NCBI GenBank assembly: GCA_002719395.1
Contig: PBHM01000009.1
Span: forward strand, 7,797 to 46,338
DNA: 38,542 bases
Direction of reading: 5' to 3'
Origin: Methanobacteriota archaeon
GTDB taxonomy: Archaea > Thermoplasmatota > Poseidoniia > Poseidoniales > Poseidoniaceae
The number at the start of each line of letters is the position of its first letter. The first letter of the stretch is position 1. The notes beneath the pieces were generated by a model. That model saw only the letters and a program-made list of their open reading frames with translations. It was not told the DNA's origin and searched no databases. The position numbers and the translations under genes were made by a program. Of the stretch, positions 26,975 through 34,691 are shown one piece after another.

Positions 26975-27729
26975 GTCTTCACCTCCGACTGTGGTTCGAG
27001 CCAGTCATAACCGTTGGCTTCTAATTTATGAGCGAGATCAGGACCACCAGATTTTACAAAACCTCCGGCAATCATTGCATGAACATAATTCGGTTTTACA
27101 TAATCAAGCAAACGCTGATAGTGAGTAATTACAAGACATGCTGAATCTTCGAGCACGCTGTTAATGCCTTCTGAAACAACTTTCAGAGCATCAATGTCCA
27201 ATCCAGAGTCGGTTTCGTCAAGGATGATCAACGAAGGTTCCAAAAGTAGTAATTGCAATATTTCCAGCCGCTTTTTTTCGCCACCAGAAAATCCATCGTT
27301 TACGTAGCGAGATAGGAATGATTTGTCCATGTCAAGCATTGCCATTTTCTTAGATAACAATTTACGGAATTCCCGTGCACTAGGCGCATGTTCTCCTTTG
27401 ATGCTGTTGACCGATTTTCTCAAAAACGTACCAACTTGTACTCCTGGAATCACGCTAGGATACTGGAAAGAGAGGAAGATGCCTGATCTGGCCCGCTCAT
27501 ACACTTCCATTTCAAGCAAAGATTTCCCCTGATAAACGATTGAACCCGAAGTGACCTGATAATCAGGATGTCCCATGAGTACATTTGCGAGGGTTGATTT
27601 TCCTGAACCATTTCTGCCCATGATTGCATGAATTTCCCCCTTGTTGATGGTCAAATTTAGGCCTTGTATGATCTCAACATCATCAACACTCACGTGCAGG
27701 TCGTTGATTTCAAGCACTACATCGGCCAT
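26971..27729 (-). CDS. sufC: SufC, ATPase of the SufBCD complex
   Basis: SufC is a soluble ABC-type ATPase that drives changes in the SufB-SufD scaffold. The product (252 residues from ATG 27729) shows Walker [10 protein letters not shown] (38-46), the Q-loop [12 protein letters not shown], the signature [15 protein letters not shown], Walker [13 protein letters not shown] and the H-loop [12 protein letters not shown], all typical of SufC. ATG 27729 matches family length and follows GGGATT; a GTG at 27774 would add 15 residues and read through an inverted repeat. It is the first gene of the sufC-B-D-S-E-MIP18 operon. Confidence 0.94.
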   Translation of the reverse strand: MADVVLEINDLHVSVDDVEIIQGLNLTINKGEIHAIMGRNGSGKSTLANVLMGHPDYQVTSGSIVYQGKSLLEMEVYERARSGIFLSFQYPSVIPGVQVGTFLRKSVNSIKGEHAPSAREFRKLLSKKMAMLDMDKSFLSRYVNDGFSGGEKKRLEILQLLLLEPSLIILDETDSGLDIDALKVVSEGINSVLEDSACLVITHYQRLLDYVKPNYVHAMIAGGFVKSGGPDLAHKLEANGYDWLEPQSEVKT

Positions 27730-27815
27730 GCTAATCCCACGCGATTCACCCTTATGAATCACCGTATTGTCCACTGGAGGGCAAGACTTGAATTATCGCC
27801 GCTGTAGCCCACTAC
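27730..27815. promoter_or_regulatory. Divergent promoter region of suf operon and nfu-like gene, with inverted repeat
   Basis: This 86-base gap separates two Fe-S assembly units. It contains a perfect 6-base inverted repeat, GATTCA at 27743-27748 and TGAATC at 27755-27760, spaced by six bases and 14-31 bases upstream of the sufC ATG. Its place fits an operator near the suf start site, but no regulator is encoded nearby. Short repeats of this size can occur by chance. Confidence 0.35.
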
Positions 27816-28253
27816 ATGGATGACGACCTTGTTGCCAAATATCGGGCGGAAGCGGAAGCGGCAATGAGTCAAGAATCTGAGCGTCGAAGACAGGAATATA
27901 TCGATCCTGTTGAAGAGGACCGTCTTCGAAATCTCTCTCTTTACGACGTTGATGATTTAATCCCCGCACTCATGGCAAGACTCGGCGATGTTCGTCTTGC
28001 GCTTGATGGCCACGGAGGCGGGATTGAAATCGTTTCAAGAGTGAAAACCGAAGATGGACTTGACCTTGTGTTGGATCTTTCTGGGGCTTGTTTGGCTTGT
28101 GGAGCGGCTCCTGGTACCCTTGAAGGCATCAAATCAGATTTAGAGAATGATAGTCAAATCTCTCGCATCCGTTTCTCCAAGAAATTACTGCAAACATTTG
28201 ACGAAATAAGTCGTGAATTTGTTGAGAAACACAGTCAAGTAGAATTCGTTTGA
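27816..28253 (+). CDS. NifU C-terminal-domain (Nfu) Fe-S carrier protein
   Basis: A 145-residue protein with a charged helical N-terminus (about 1-40) and a NifU C-terminal domain. The domain has ALDGHGGGIEIV and the cluster-binding CxxC in SGACLACGAAPGTLEGI (C92, C95). Nfu proteins carry an assembled [4Fe-4S] cluster from the scaffold to target enzymes. The N-terminal extension is not a known domain. It is divergent from sufC and shares the short promoter region, so co-regulation is likely. The ATG at 27816 lacks a clear ribosome binding site, which suggests a leaderless or short-leader transcript. Confidence 0.88.
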   Translation: MDDDLVAKYRAEAEAAMSQESERRRQEYIDPVEEDRLRNLSLYDVDDLIPALMARLGDVRLALDGHGGGIEIVSRVKTEDGLDLVLDLSGACLACGAAPGTLEGIKSDLENDSQISRIRFSKKLLQTFDEISREFVEKHSQVEFV

Positions 28254-28290
28254 CAAGCACCCTCAAGAAGAAATCACCAGAGGAAGAAAC

Positions 28291-30357
28291 ATGGCTGCAT
28301 GGAATATTCAAGAGCGGCCTGCCCCCGAACCCTGTAAAGAAAATGATACGGGCGTCTTTGAAATTACCTGCAGAGATGGGAGAGCAAGACTAGGGAAAAT
28401 TCATACTCAACACGGCATTGTCAACACGCCATGCTTACTTCCCGTCATTAATCCAAACATACAAACCATTTCGCCTCAAGATATGTGGTCCGATTATGGC
28501 ATTGAGGCACTCATCACAAACTCTTACGTTATCTGGAAGCATGAACATCTCAAAACAAAGGCGCTTGCTGAGGGAGTGCATGCTCTCTTGAATTATCCTG
28601 GTGTCATCATGACCGATAGTGGAACATTTCAATCCTACATGTACGGCGATGTGGAGGTCGGAGTCGAAGAGATTATTGCTTTCCAAAGAGACATAAGCGT
28701 TGACATTGGCACCATGCTTGATGTTTTTACTCGACCTGATATGGATGAAAACGAGGTAGAATTCGCTGTCGAAGAAACACACAATCGAGCTAAAATTTCC
28801 ATCCAGACAGCCAAAGGCATGATGCTCAATGGACCAATACAAGGAGGTATTTTTCCTGAGTTGAGAAGGAAAAGCGCCCGACTCATGGGAGAAGAGACTT
28901 TCACCGTCCATCCAATTGGGGGCATCGTTCCAATTATGGAGCAACACATGTACGAAAAACTTGCAGAAATTATTCTCGAAACAAAACCATACCTTCCTGC
29001 AAATCGTCCAACCCATCTCTTCGGGTGTGGTCATCCGATGCTATTTCCGATGGCGATTGCTCTTGGTATCGATTTATTTGATAGCGCGGCTTATGCACTA
29101 TTTGCTCGAGATGACCGGTTACTTTGCCCTTGGGGCACTGAGAAATTTGACCAAATAGTCGAATGGCCAATCACCGTTCCTTGCGTGCAATCAATAACAC
29201 CAAAGCAAGTCAGAGAAATGAGCAAAGAAAGGAAAACTGAAATCCTTGCAAGATTTAATCTCGAAGTTACTTTGGCTGAACTTTCTCGCTGTCGGCAAGC
29301 TGTTAGAGATGGACGCATTTGGGACCTCGCAAGAATGCGCAGCAGGCAACATCCTGCCTTGAAAAAAGCATGGGAATTCATCGAAAAACAACAAAAACAA
29401 TGGATTATCTCAAGCCAAAATATCTCCAACCAAGGAGGGTGGATGTATGAAAATGGGTGCGAAAAATCAGATCCAAGAATTATCAAGTCTTTGGAAAATT
29501 TACATCAAAATTGGCGAAGTACCACCCATGAAAAATGTATCATTTTTTACGGTGCACCTAGCCCATGGCGAAATAAATTAAATGACATAATTTTGAAAAT
29601 CAGAGGGATAAATGAAAACATACTCATCCTCATATCTACACCAATTGGACTTATTCCATACAGCATCGAGGACCTCCATCCATTTGCCCACATAGAAGCA
29701 GAAGATGAAAAGTGGACTAATCCGCCGGAAATGGAATTTATTGACCAGCAGTTAATCGCCCTCGGCATTGACTCGAAAAGTCATTTGATCGTTGATATGA
29801 ACCACGAGCACATGTATGCAAAAATCTGCGACTATCTCGGCAAGGAAATCCAAAAATCTGCGCATAGAGATGTATTGTTTAGGGAACAATTGACAGATAA
29901 GATGCAACTATTTTTTGGTGTAGAACCAGAGACATCTGCAGATTTAATTTCTGAGGTCTCTTTCATAGTAGGCGGCACGGGACGGGTTCGGAATGTACTT
30001 GACAAAGAAGGTAACCATCTTTTCAGCCCTAGTTTGACCAACGGAAGCCTTGCTGCAACAGCCTTGGGAGGTCTTTGGCTCTCGAAGCAAAAACCCCGTC
30101 CTCCTGGTGTGGTCGTGGATGAACATGCTGAACCCTTTGTCAGGAAAGGTCGAAACGTATTCCACGGGTTTATTTTGTCTGTCGACAAAGAAGTAAAACA
30201 AGGCGACATATGCTTAATTTACAACCAAAGTGGCGAATATATTGCAATTGGGAAAGCGGAATGTGAAGCAACTGAGATGACTTTGTTCAAGAAAGGAATC
30301 GCAGTAAGAGTAAGAGATGGATTGAAAAACGTCGAGGGACATGATTCAAAGACTTGA
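28291..30357 (+). CDS. tgtA: tRNA-guanine(15) transglycosylase, archaeosine type, with zinc site lost
   Basis: Archaeal TGT swaps guanine-15 in the tRNA D-loop for preQ0 on the way to archaeosine. The 688-residue protein has the catalytic barrel (MTDSGTFQSYMYGDVEV with D109; GIDLFDSAAYAL with the nucleophile Asp, about D264), a middle ArcS-related region (IPYSIEDLHPFAHIE; RVRNVLDKEG) and a C-terminal PUA domain (VVVDEHAEPFVRKGRNVF to GIAVRVRDGLK). The zinc site expected as PCxCxxC plus LHNL is changed: the sequence reads VPCVQSITPKQV, leaving one Cys (C298), and ARFNLE puts Phe322 in place of the His. The spacing is four residues shorter than the canonical segment. GAGGAAG before the ATG supports the start. 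The gene overlaps no neighbour upstream and runs into the ABC cassette. Confidence 0.9.
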   Translation: MAAWNIQERPAPEPCKENDTGVFEITCRDGRARLGKIHTQHGIVNTPCLLPVINPNIQTISPQDMWSDYGIEALITNSYVIWKHEHLKTKALAEGVHALLNYPGVIMTDSGTFQSYMYGDVEVGVEEIIAFQRDISVDIGTMLDVFTRPDMDENEVEFAVEETHNRAKISIQTAKGMMLNGPIQGGIFPELRRKSARLMGEETFTVHPIGGIVPIMEQHMYEKLAEIILETKPYLPANRPTHLFGCGHPMLFPMAIALGIDLFDSAAYALFARDDRLLCPWGTEKFDQIVEWPITVPCVQSITPKQVREMSKERKTEILARFNLEVTLAELSRCRQAVRDGRIWDLARMRSRQHPALKKAWEFIEKQQKQWIISSQNISNQGGWMYENGCEKSDPRIIKSLENLHQNWRSTTHEKCIIFYGAPSPWRNKLNDIILKIRGINENILILISTPIGLIPYSIEDLHPFAHIEAEDEKWTNPPEMEFIDQQLIALGIDSKSHLIVDMNHEHMYAKICDYLGKEIQKSAHRDVLFREQLTDKMQLFFGVEPETSADLISEVSFIVGGTGRVRNVLDKEGNHLFSPSLTNGSLAATALGGLWLSKQKPRPPGVVVDEHAEPFVRKGRNVFHGFILSVDKEVKQGDICLIYNQSGEYIAIGKAECEATEMTLFKKGIAVRVRDGLKNVEGHDSKT

Positions 30358-30373
30358 GCAACAAGGGAGAATC

Positions 30374-31336
30374 ATGGTCGAGTCACTTCTCATCGAGACG
30401 AAGAACTTGACCAAATCTTATGGTCCACACGTTGCATTGGATGATTTAAACCTCAGCATTCCTCATGGTGCAACCGGTCTTTTGGGACCCAACGGTGCTG
30501 GGAAATCGACCTTTCTCAAAACAATGCTAGGACTCATTCAAGTGACCTCTGGAGAAGGAAGTATCCTCGGTCATGACATCCGCACAGAAGGCGAACAAAT
30601 CCGTTCAAAAATCGGATATATGCCAGAATATGATGCCCTCAATCCGAAGATGGATGCAATCTACCAGGTCAAATACAGTGGAGAATTATTGGGAATGAAT
30701 CCAAATATTGCTCTATCAAGAGCACATCAAGCCCTTGAATACGTAGGTTTGGGAGAACAAAGGTACCGGACAGTTGAAACATTTTCCACAGGCATGAAAC
30801 AGGCTACAAAATTAGCCTGTGCTCTTGTGCATGATCCTAATTTAATTATTGCCGATGAGCCTTCGAACGGATTGGATGCAAAAGCCAGAGAATTCATGCT
30901 TCAAACCTTAGAAAACACGGTCAGGCAAGGTCAAAAATCAGTATTAATGGCTTCACATCTTATGGAAGATGTTGAAAGGGTTTGTGAGAACATTGTTCTT
31001 CTTCACAAAGGTAAACTTGCTGCTCAAGGGAAAATAGAAGATCTCAAGGCCATAGACAAAGAGGTTGAAATCCATGTTTGGGGTCATGCAACAAAAATGG
31101 AAGAAGGATTGCTCGACAAGGGGATGAATGTACGTCGAGAAGGAAGGGTTATGCGTGTTCGATACCAAGATGAATCCACTTACCATACAATCCTTTCAAT
31201 TGCAGCAAAATGTGGAACTCAAATTCGAAAGATGCATGATCACGAAGCATCTCTTGAAGATTTATTTCTCGTAATCATGGAACGATTGGGCTATGATGTG
31301 AAGGGTAGTGAAGCGCTTTTAGGTGATTTATCATGA
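30374..31336 (+). CDS. ABC exporter ATPase 1 (ABC-2/NosF-like)
   Basis: An ABC ATPase of 320 residues for an ABC-2-type exporter. It has Walker A GLLGPNGAGKST, Q-loop IGYMPEYDALNP, a signature FSTGMKQATKLA, Walker B LIIADEPSNGLD and H-loop MASHLMEDVERV, plus a roughly 90-residue C-terminal domain (EIHVWGHATKME onward) seen in this family. The ATG at 30374 follows GGGAG; an upstream in-frame ATG at 30341 lies inside tgtA. Its stop overlaps the first permease start as ATGA. Two ATPase-permease pairs follow each other, so the cassette may form a heteromeric exporter. Substrate unknown. Confidence 0.87.
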   Translation: MVESLLIETKNLTKSYGPHVALDDLNLSIPHGATGLLGPNGAGKSTFLKTMLGLIQVTSGEGSILGHDIRTEGEQIRSKIGYMPEYDALNPKMDAIYQVKYSGELLGMNPNIALSRAHQALEYVGLGEQRYRTVETFSTGMKQATKLACALVHDPNLIIADEPSNGLDAKAREFMLQTLENTVRQGQKSVLMASHLMEDVERVCENIVLLHKGKLAAQGKIEDLKAIDKEVEIHVWGHATKMEEGLLDKGMNVRREGRVMRVRYQDESTYHTILSIAAKCGTQIRKMHDHEASLEDLFLVIMERLGYDVKGSEALLGDLS

Positions 31337-32346
31337 GTGAAAACACCATGCTACATCCTGAATCGCCTGTCACTGGTCAAACGAGAATGGATAGCGCTTG
31401 GGGTTCCCAAACAGGCGACGAGGATGTGCATGCAAAGGTTACACAGGCAAATGTAGATGCAGGCCAAATCTTCGAACAAGAGTACAAACCATGGGATGGT
31501 AAACTCAATCCTAGGTGGATGAGGAATTGGGCAATTTTGAGGCATCACCTCCTCGGAATTGTATTCAAGGGCCATCGCCCTTGGGGTGTTATTACAAGAA
31601 TTGTCCTTCTTCTCATCTTTTTGGGTAGCCTTAGTTCAGCAGCGATGGTGTTACTGTCTGGTGTAGTGGGTGACTCGACGTTAGTTTCAATGTGGGGAAT
31701 AAACAGGGAAAATTTGTATGGTCACGTGCTTGGATTCTTCCCAAGAAATATCATTTTTTATCCAATCATTGCCGCTATCTTGGTCGGAGGGATGATCAGC
31801 GAGGACCGTTCAAACGGGACATCTGCGCTTTACTTCTCTCGACCAATTTCTCGAGTTGACTACACCAGTATGAAATTCCTATCGATTGCTATCATCTTGT
31901 TTTTCGTAATTGATGGGACTCTTGCTGTGTATTACTTTTCTGAGGTATTGGTCATGGGGCGAGGTTGGTCGTGGATTCTTGATACATTTCCGATGTTTTT
32001 ACTCGCAGCCTTCAGTGGAATATTGCTAGCCATCACATACACTTCAATTGGCTTGGCACTCTCTAGCCTAAGCAAAGGTAGGTTCTTTCCAGGCATTGGT
32101 CTTCTGGCTGTGATCATGGGGACAAAAACATTAGCTGCAATTATAGAAGCCCTCTTTGATAAGACTATTTTGTATGTTATATCGCCATACGATTGCATTG
32201 CTCATATCGCCCAATCACTGATGTCAATTGAAAGTACTTATCAACATCCTTGGACTTGGAGTTTGGCGTCGATTGTTTGCATCAATATTGGTGCTTTGTA
32301 CATTCTCACTGCACGAGTATCTACGTTAGAGGTGACACGAGAATGA
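31333..32346 (+). CDS. ABC exporter permease 1 (ABC-2/NosY-like)
   Basis: A 337-residue membrane protein with a polar cytoplasmic N-terminus of about 85 residues and six predicted membrane helices. The motif GGMISEDRSNGTSALYFSRPISRVDYTSMK is the ABC-2 permease segment after the second helix that contacts the ATPase. The N-terminal extension is longer than usual and contains no known domain. The start overlaps ATPase 1 and its stop overlaps ATPase 2 (both ATGA), so the genes are translationally coupled. It should move an unknown substrate outward. Confidence 0.83.
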   Translation: MSENTMLHPESPVTGQTRMDSAWGSQTGDEDVHAKVTQANVDAGQIFEQEYKPWDGKLNPRWMRNWAILRHHLLGIVFKGHRPWGVITRIVLLLIFLGSLSSAAMVLLSGVVGDSTLVSMWGINRENLYGHVLGFFPRNIIFYPIIAAILVGGMISEDRSNGTSALYFSRPISRVDYTSMKFLSIAIILFFVIDGTLAVYYFSEVLVMGRGWSWILDTFPMFLLAAFSGILLAITYTSIGLALSSLSKGRFFPGIGLLAVIMGTKTLAAIIEALFDKTILYVISPYDCIAHIAQSLMSIESTYQHPWTWSLASIVCINIGALYILTARVSTLEVTRE

Positions 32347-33332
32347 TGCCCGATTTTACTCAAACCGGGAAATCCGAGGATACAACATCGACGACAAAAG
32401 ATAACGTTCCAGTTGTAGTGTTCAAAAATGTAAGTAAACAATATGGACAAATCAGTGCATTAACTGACATATCACTGGCCATATCGGGTGGAGTCACCGG
32501 AATTTTGGGGATGAATGGGGCTGGAAAATCTACATTATTCAAGATCATCATGGGAAAAATAAGACCGTCCGGTGGTCAAATTCGTTTGTTTGGAGAAGAC
32601 CCTTGGAAAAATCAGTCTCCTTACGCTCGAACTGGTTTCGTACCAGAGCATGAAAAAATGCACGACTGGATGACTGCTATCGATTTTGTAACCACCTTTG
32701 CAAGATTGAACGGAATGACAAGAGAAGAGGCAAGACTTGAAGCCGAGCGAGTTCTAACTTTCGTCGAACTTGCCGACGTGATGCACAAACAAATTGGCAG
32801 ATTTTCCAAAGGAATGCGTCAGAGGGTTAAAATCGCTCATGCATTGGTGAACGATCCTGATTTAATCGTACTCGATGAACCACTACAGGGTTGCGACCCC
32901 TTGGCACGAACTTCGATTATGAATGTCATTAGAGAATTGGGGCGATTGGGGCGAACCGTTTTGGTATCCTCTCATATTTTATCTGAAATTGAGCGAATTA
33001 CAGAGCAAATTGTCATTCTACACAAAGGACGACTCCTCGCCATCGGTAATTTACATGCAATCAGGGATTTGCTGGACCAACATCCTCACAAAATAGCCAT
33101 TCGCTGTGAGCAACCAAAACGATTGGCAAAAGATTTGATTGACATTGATGAGGTTACGACGGTTTCTATTCCCGCAAAAGATGAATTAATTGTGGAAACA
33201 AAACATTTTGGCGTTGTGCACAACCTATTACCGAGCATTATCGTGAAAAACAATCACCACGTATGGGAAATCGACAACCCTGATGACAATCTTCAGAGTA
33301 TTCTTGAATATCTTACTGGAGGTTTACCATGA
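32343..33332 (+). CDS. ABC exporter ATPase 2
   Basis: A second ABC ATPase, 329 residues from the ATG at 32343, which overlaps the permease 1 stop as ATGA. It has an N-terminal polar stretch of about 25 residues, Walker A LGMNGAGKST, Q-loop TGFVPEHEKMHDW, signature FSKGMRQRVKIAHAL, Walker B LIVLDEPLQGCD and H-loop VSSHILSEIERI, then a C-terminal domain. It differs clearly in sequence from ATPase 1, so this is not a recent duplication. A longer frame to 32250 lies inside permease 1 and is rejected. Its stop overlaps the start of permease 2. Confidence 0.87.
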   Translation: MMPDFTQTGKSEDTTSTTKDNVPVVVFKNVSKQYGQISALTDISLAISGGVTGILGMNGAGKSTLFKIIMGKIRPSGGQIRLFGEDPWKNQSPYARTGFVPEHEKMHDWMTAIDFVTTFARLNGMTREEARLEAERVLTFVELADVMHKQIGRFSKGMRQRVKIAHALVNDPDLIVLDEPLQGCDPLARTSIMNVIRELGRLGRTVLVSSHILSEIERITEQIVILHKGRLLAIGNLHAIRDLLDQHPHKIAIRCEQPKRLAKDLIDIDEVTTVSIPAKDELIVETKHFGVVHNLLPSIIVKNNHHVWEIDNPDDNLQSILEYLTGGLP

Positions 33333-34690
33333 GTGAAGAAACCGAAAGAGCTTGGGCCAAACTCGATAGAAAGGCTACAGCCATCGCAGAATTTACTCTG
33401 CGCCAATACAGAACTCGCCTTTCAACTTGGGTTGTACTGAGTGTTAGTGTCGGAGCGATGATGTTGCTGAATTTGTTCTATCTCGATTTTATGACGACGG
33501 AGCTACGGATGAATGATAACGATGGAGATTCACACGACTATGATGGTGATGGCTATCCAACTGGTCAAGAAATCCTACTCGGGACTGACCCGTTCAATGA
33601 GTTATCGTACCCAGAAGGCGTCACTCCTGATCCTGCTTCCAAATACATCAATGAAGATGACTTTGATTGGGATAATATCACAAAAGACTCCTTTCAATCC
33701 ATTGGTTATGATGATGATGGCGATTGTACAAGAGATGGGCAACTGATAACTGACTCGCAAAAAGATAACAATGGAAATCTTATTCCTTGTGATATTGCAG
33801 TATATTACAGCAATTTTTCCCAAGTTTATATCATTAGCACTGATGGCAACGTAGACGAAGACCCTAACGAAGATAAGTTCGGGAAAGAAGCCATTCATCG
33901 AGCATATATCCTCAGTGTTGGAAAAATGGGTATCGTTTACCTACTTGGAATCTTTTTGCCCCTCTTTCTTGCTTCAGGCTTGGTTCGTAATGAAATGAAC
34001 GATGGTACGATGCACTTTATGCTTGCAAAACCAATATCTCGTGGCGAAGTGCTCCTGTATCGAATGTTAGGATATTTAGGGATCGTATGGCCTTTTATCA
34101 TCGGTCTTTGCATCTTAATGGCTCTAATTACTGGTTTTCTGGGCCCAGGAGAAGGATTTTTCCGATTTTCTGACCTTGGAGTTTGGGTTTCGATTTGTTT
34201 TGCGGCCATGCTTGTAAGCATGGTATATGGAATGATCTTTTGTGTATTCGGCATTCTTTGGAAACAAGGCATGGTCCTTGCAATTATTTTGGCTGCATGG
34301 GAGCTGGGTATGGCGTTTGTTTCTGTCCTTGCTGGAGGAGATACGTACATCCAATGGTTTTCTGTAATCGGCTGGGGTCTCATGATCGTCGATATTGGAG
34401 CCGCACTTAACTGGCAAGACTTGCCGATTCTGATTGAAATGGGGAACTGGCATGGTGGTTATCCTAGCGAAAATTCTGGTTGTTATTACCAATTTAATGA
34501 AGCATACGACATTTGTGAATCTGAAAAACTACCCGGAACAGAACCACTCGAGTTCTTTGCGTCAACCCATGGTTTAGGCGTGGGGAACTGGCTCGCAGCC
34601 ATCGTCGCATCCTCTGTGCTAGTCATCCAAGCATTCTTGGCTTGGGTCATTGGTCAAGCAATTTTCAAGAGTAAAGAAATGGAGGTATAG
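33329..34690 (+). CDS. ABC exporter permease 2 with Asp-rich calcium-type outer loop
   Basis: A 453-residue ABC-2 permease. The first membrane helix (about 32-52) is followed by a loop of about 140 residues (53-195) outside the membrane. The loop has an Asp-rich thrombospondin-3/EF-hand-like repeat, NDNDGDSHDYDGDGYPTGQE then GTDPFNE (62-91), and a second acidic segment, YDDDGDCTRDGQ to NGNLIPCD, with two Cys (C133, C154) that may form a disulfide. The permease core follows: SGLVRNEMNDGTMHFMLAKP is the ATPase-contact segment, with several more helices and a second outer loop with two Cys (GCYYQFNEAYDICE) near the end. The ATGA overlap with ATPase 2 fixes the start. Such a loop is unusual in an ABC permease and could bind calcium or a partner protein. 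Confidence 0.83.
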   Translation: MSEETERAWAKLDRKATAIAEFTLRQYRTRLSTWVVLSVSVGAMMLLNLFYLDFMTTELRMNDNDGDSHDYDGDGYPTGQEILLGTDPFNELSYPEGVTPDPASKYINEDDFDWDNITKDSFQSIGYDDDGDCTRDGQLITDSQKDNNGNLIPCDIAVYYSNFSQVYIISTDGNVDEDPNEDKFGKEAIHRAYILSVGKMGIVYLLGIFLPLFLASGLVRNEMNDGTMHFMLAKPISRGEVLLYRMLGYLGIVWPFIIGLCILMALITGFLGPGEGFFRFSDLGVWVSICFAAMLVSMVYGMIFCVFGILWKQGMVLAIILAAWELGMAFVSVLAGGDTYIQWFSVIGWGLMIVDIGAALNWQDLPILIEMGNWHGGYPSENSGCYYQFNEAYDICESEKLPGTEPLEFFASTHGLGVGNWLAAIVASSVLVIQAFLAWVIGQAIFKSKEMEV

Positions 34691-34691
34691 A

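Noticed and set aside
28435-30209. Several minus-strand open frames, up to 199 residues, opposite tgt
   Set aside because: The plus strand holds a complete TGT with PUA domain; the antisense frames show no start signals or motifs.
32250-32342. Longer N-terminus for ABC ATPase 2
   Set aside because: It would read inside permease 1; the ATGA overlap at 32343 is the natural start.
33937-34492. Minus-strand open frames of 122-148 residues opposite permease 2
   Set aside because: They are antisense to a coupled permease gene and have unlikely composition for a real protein.
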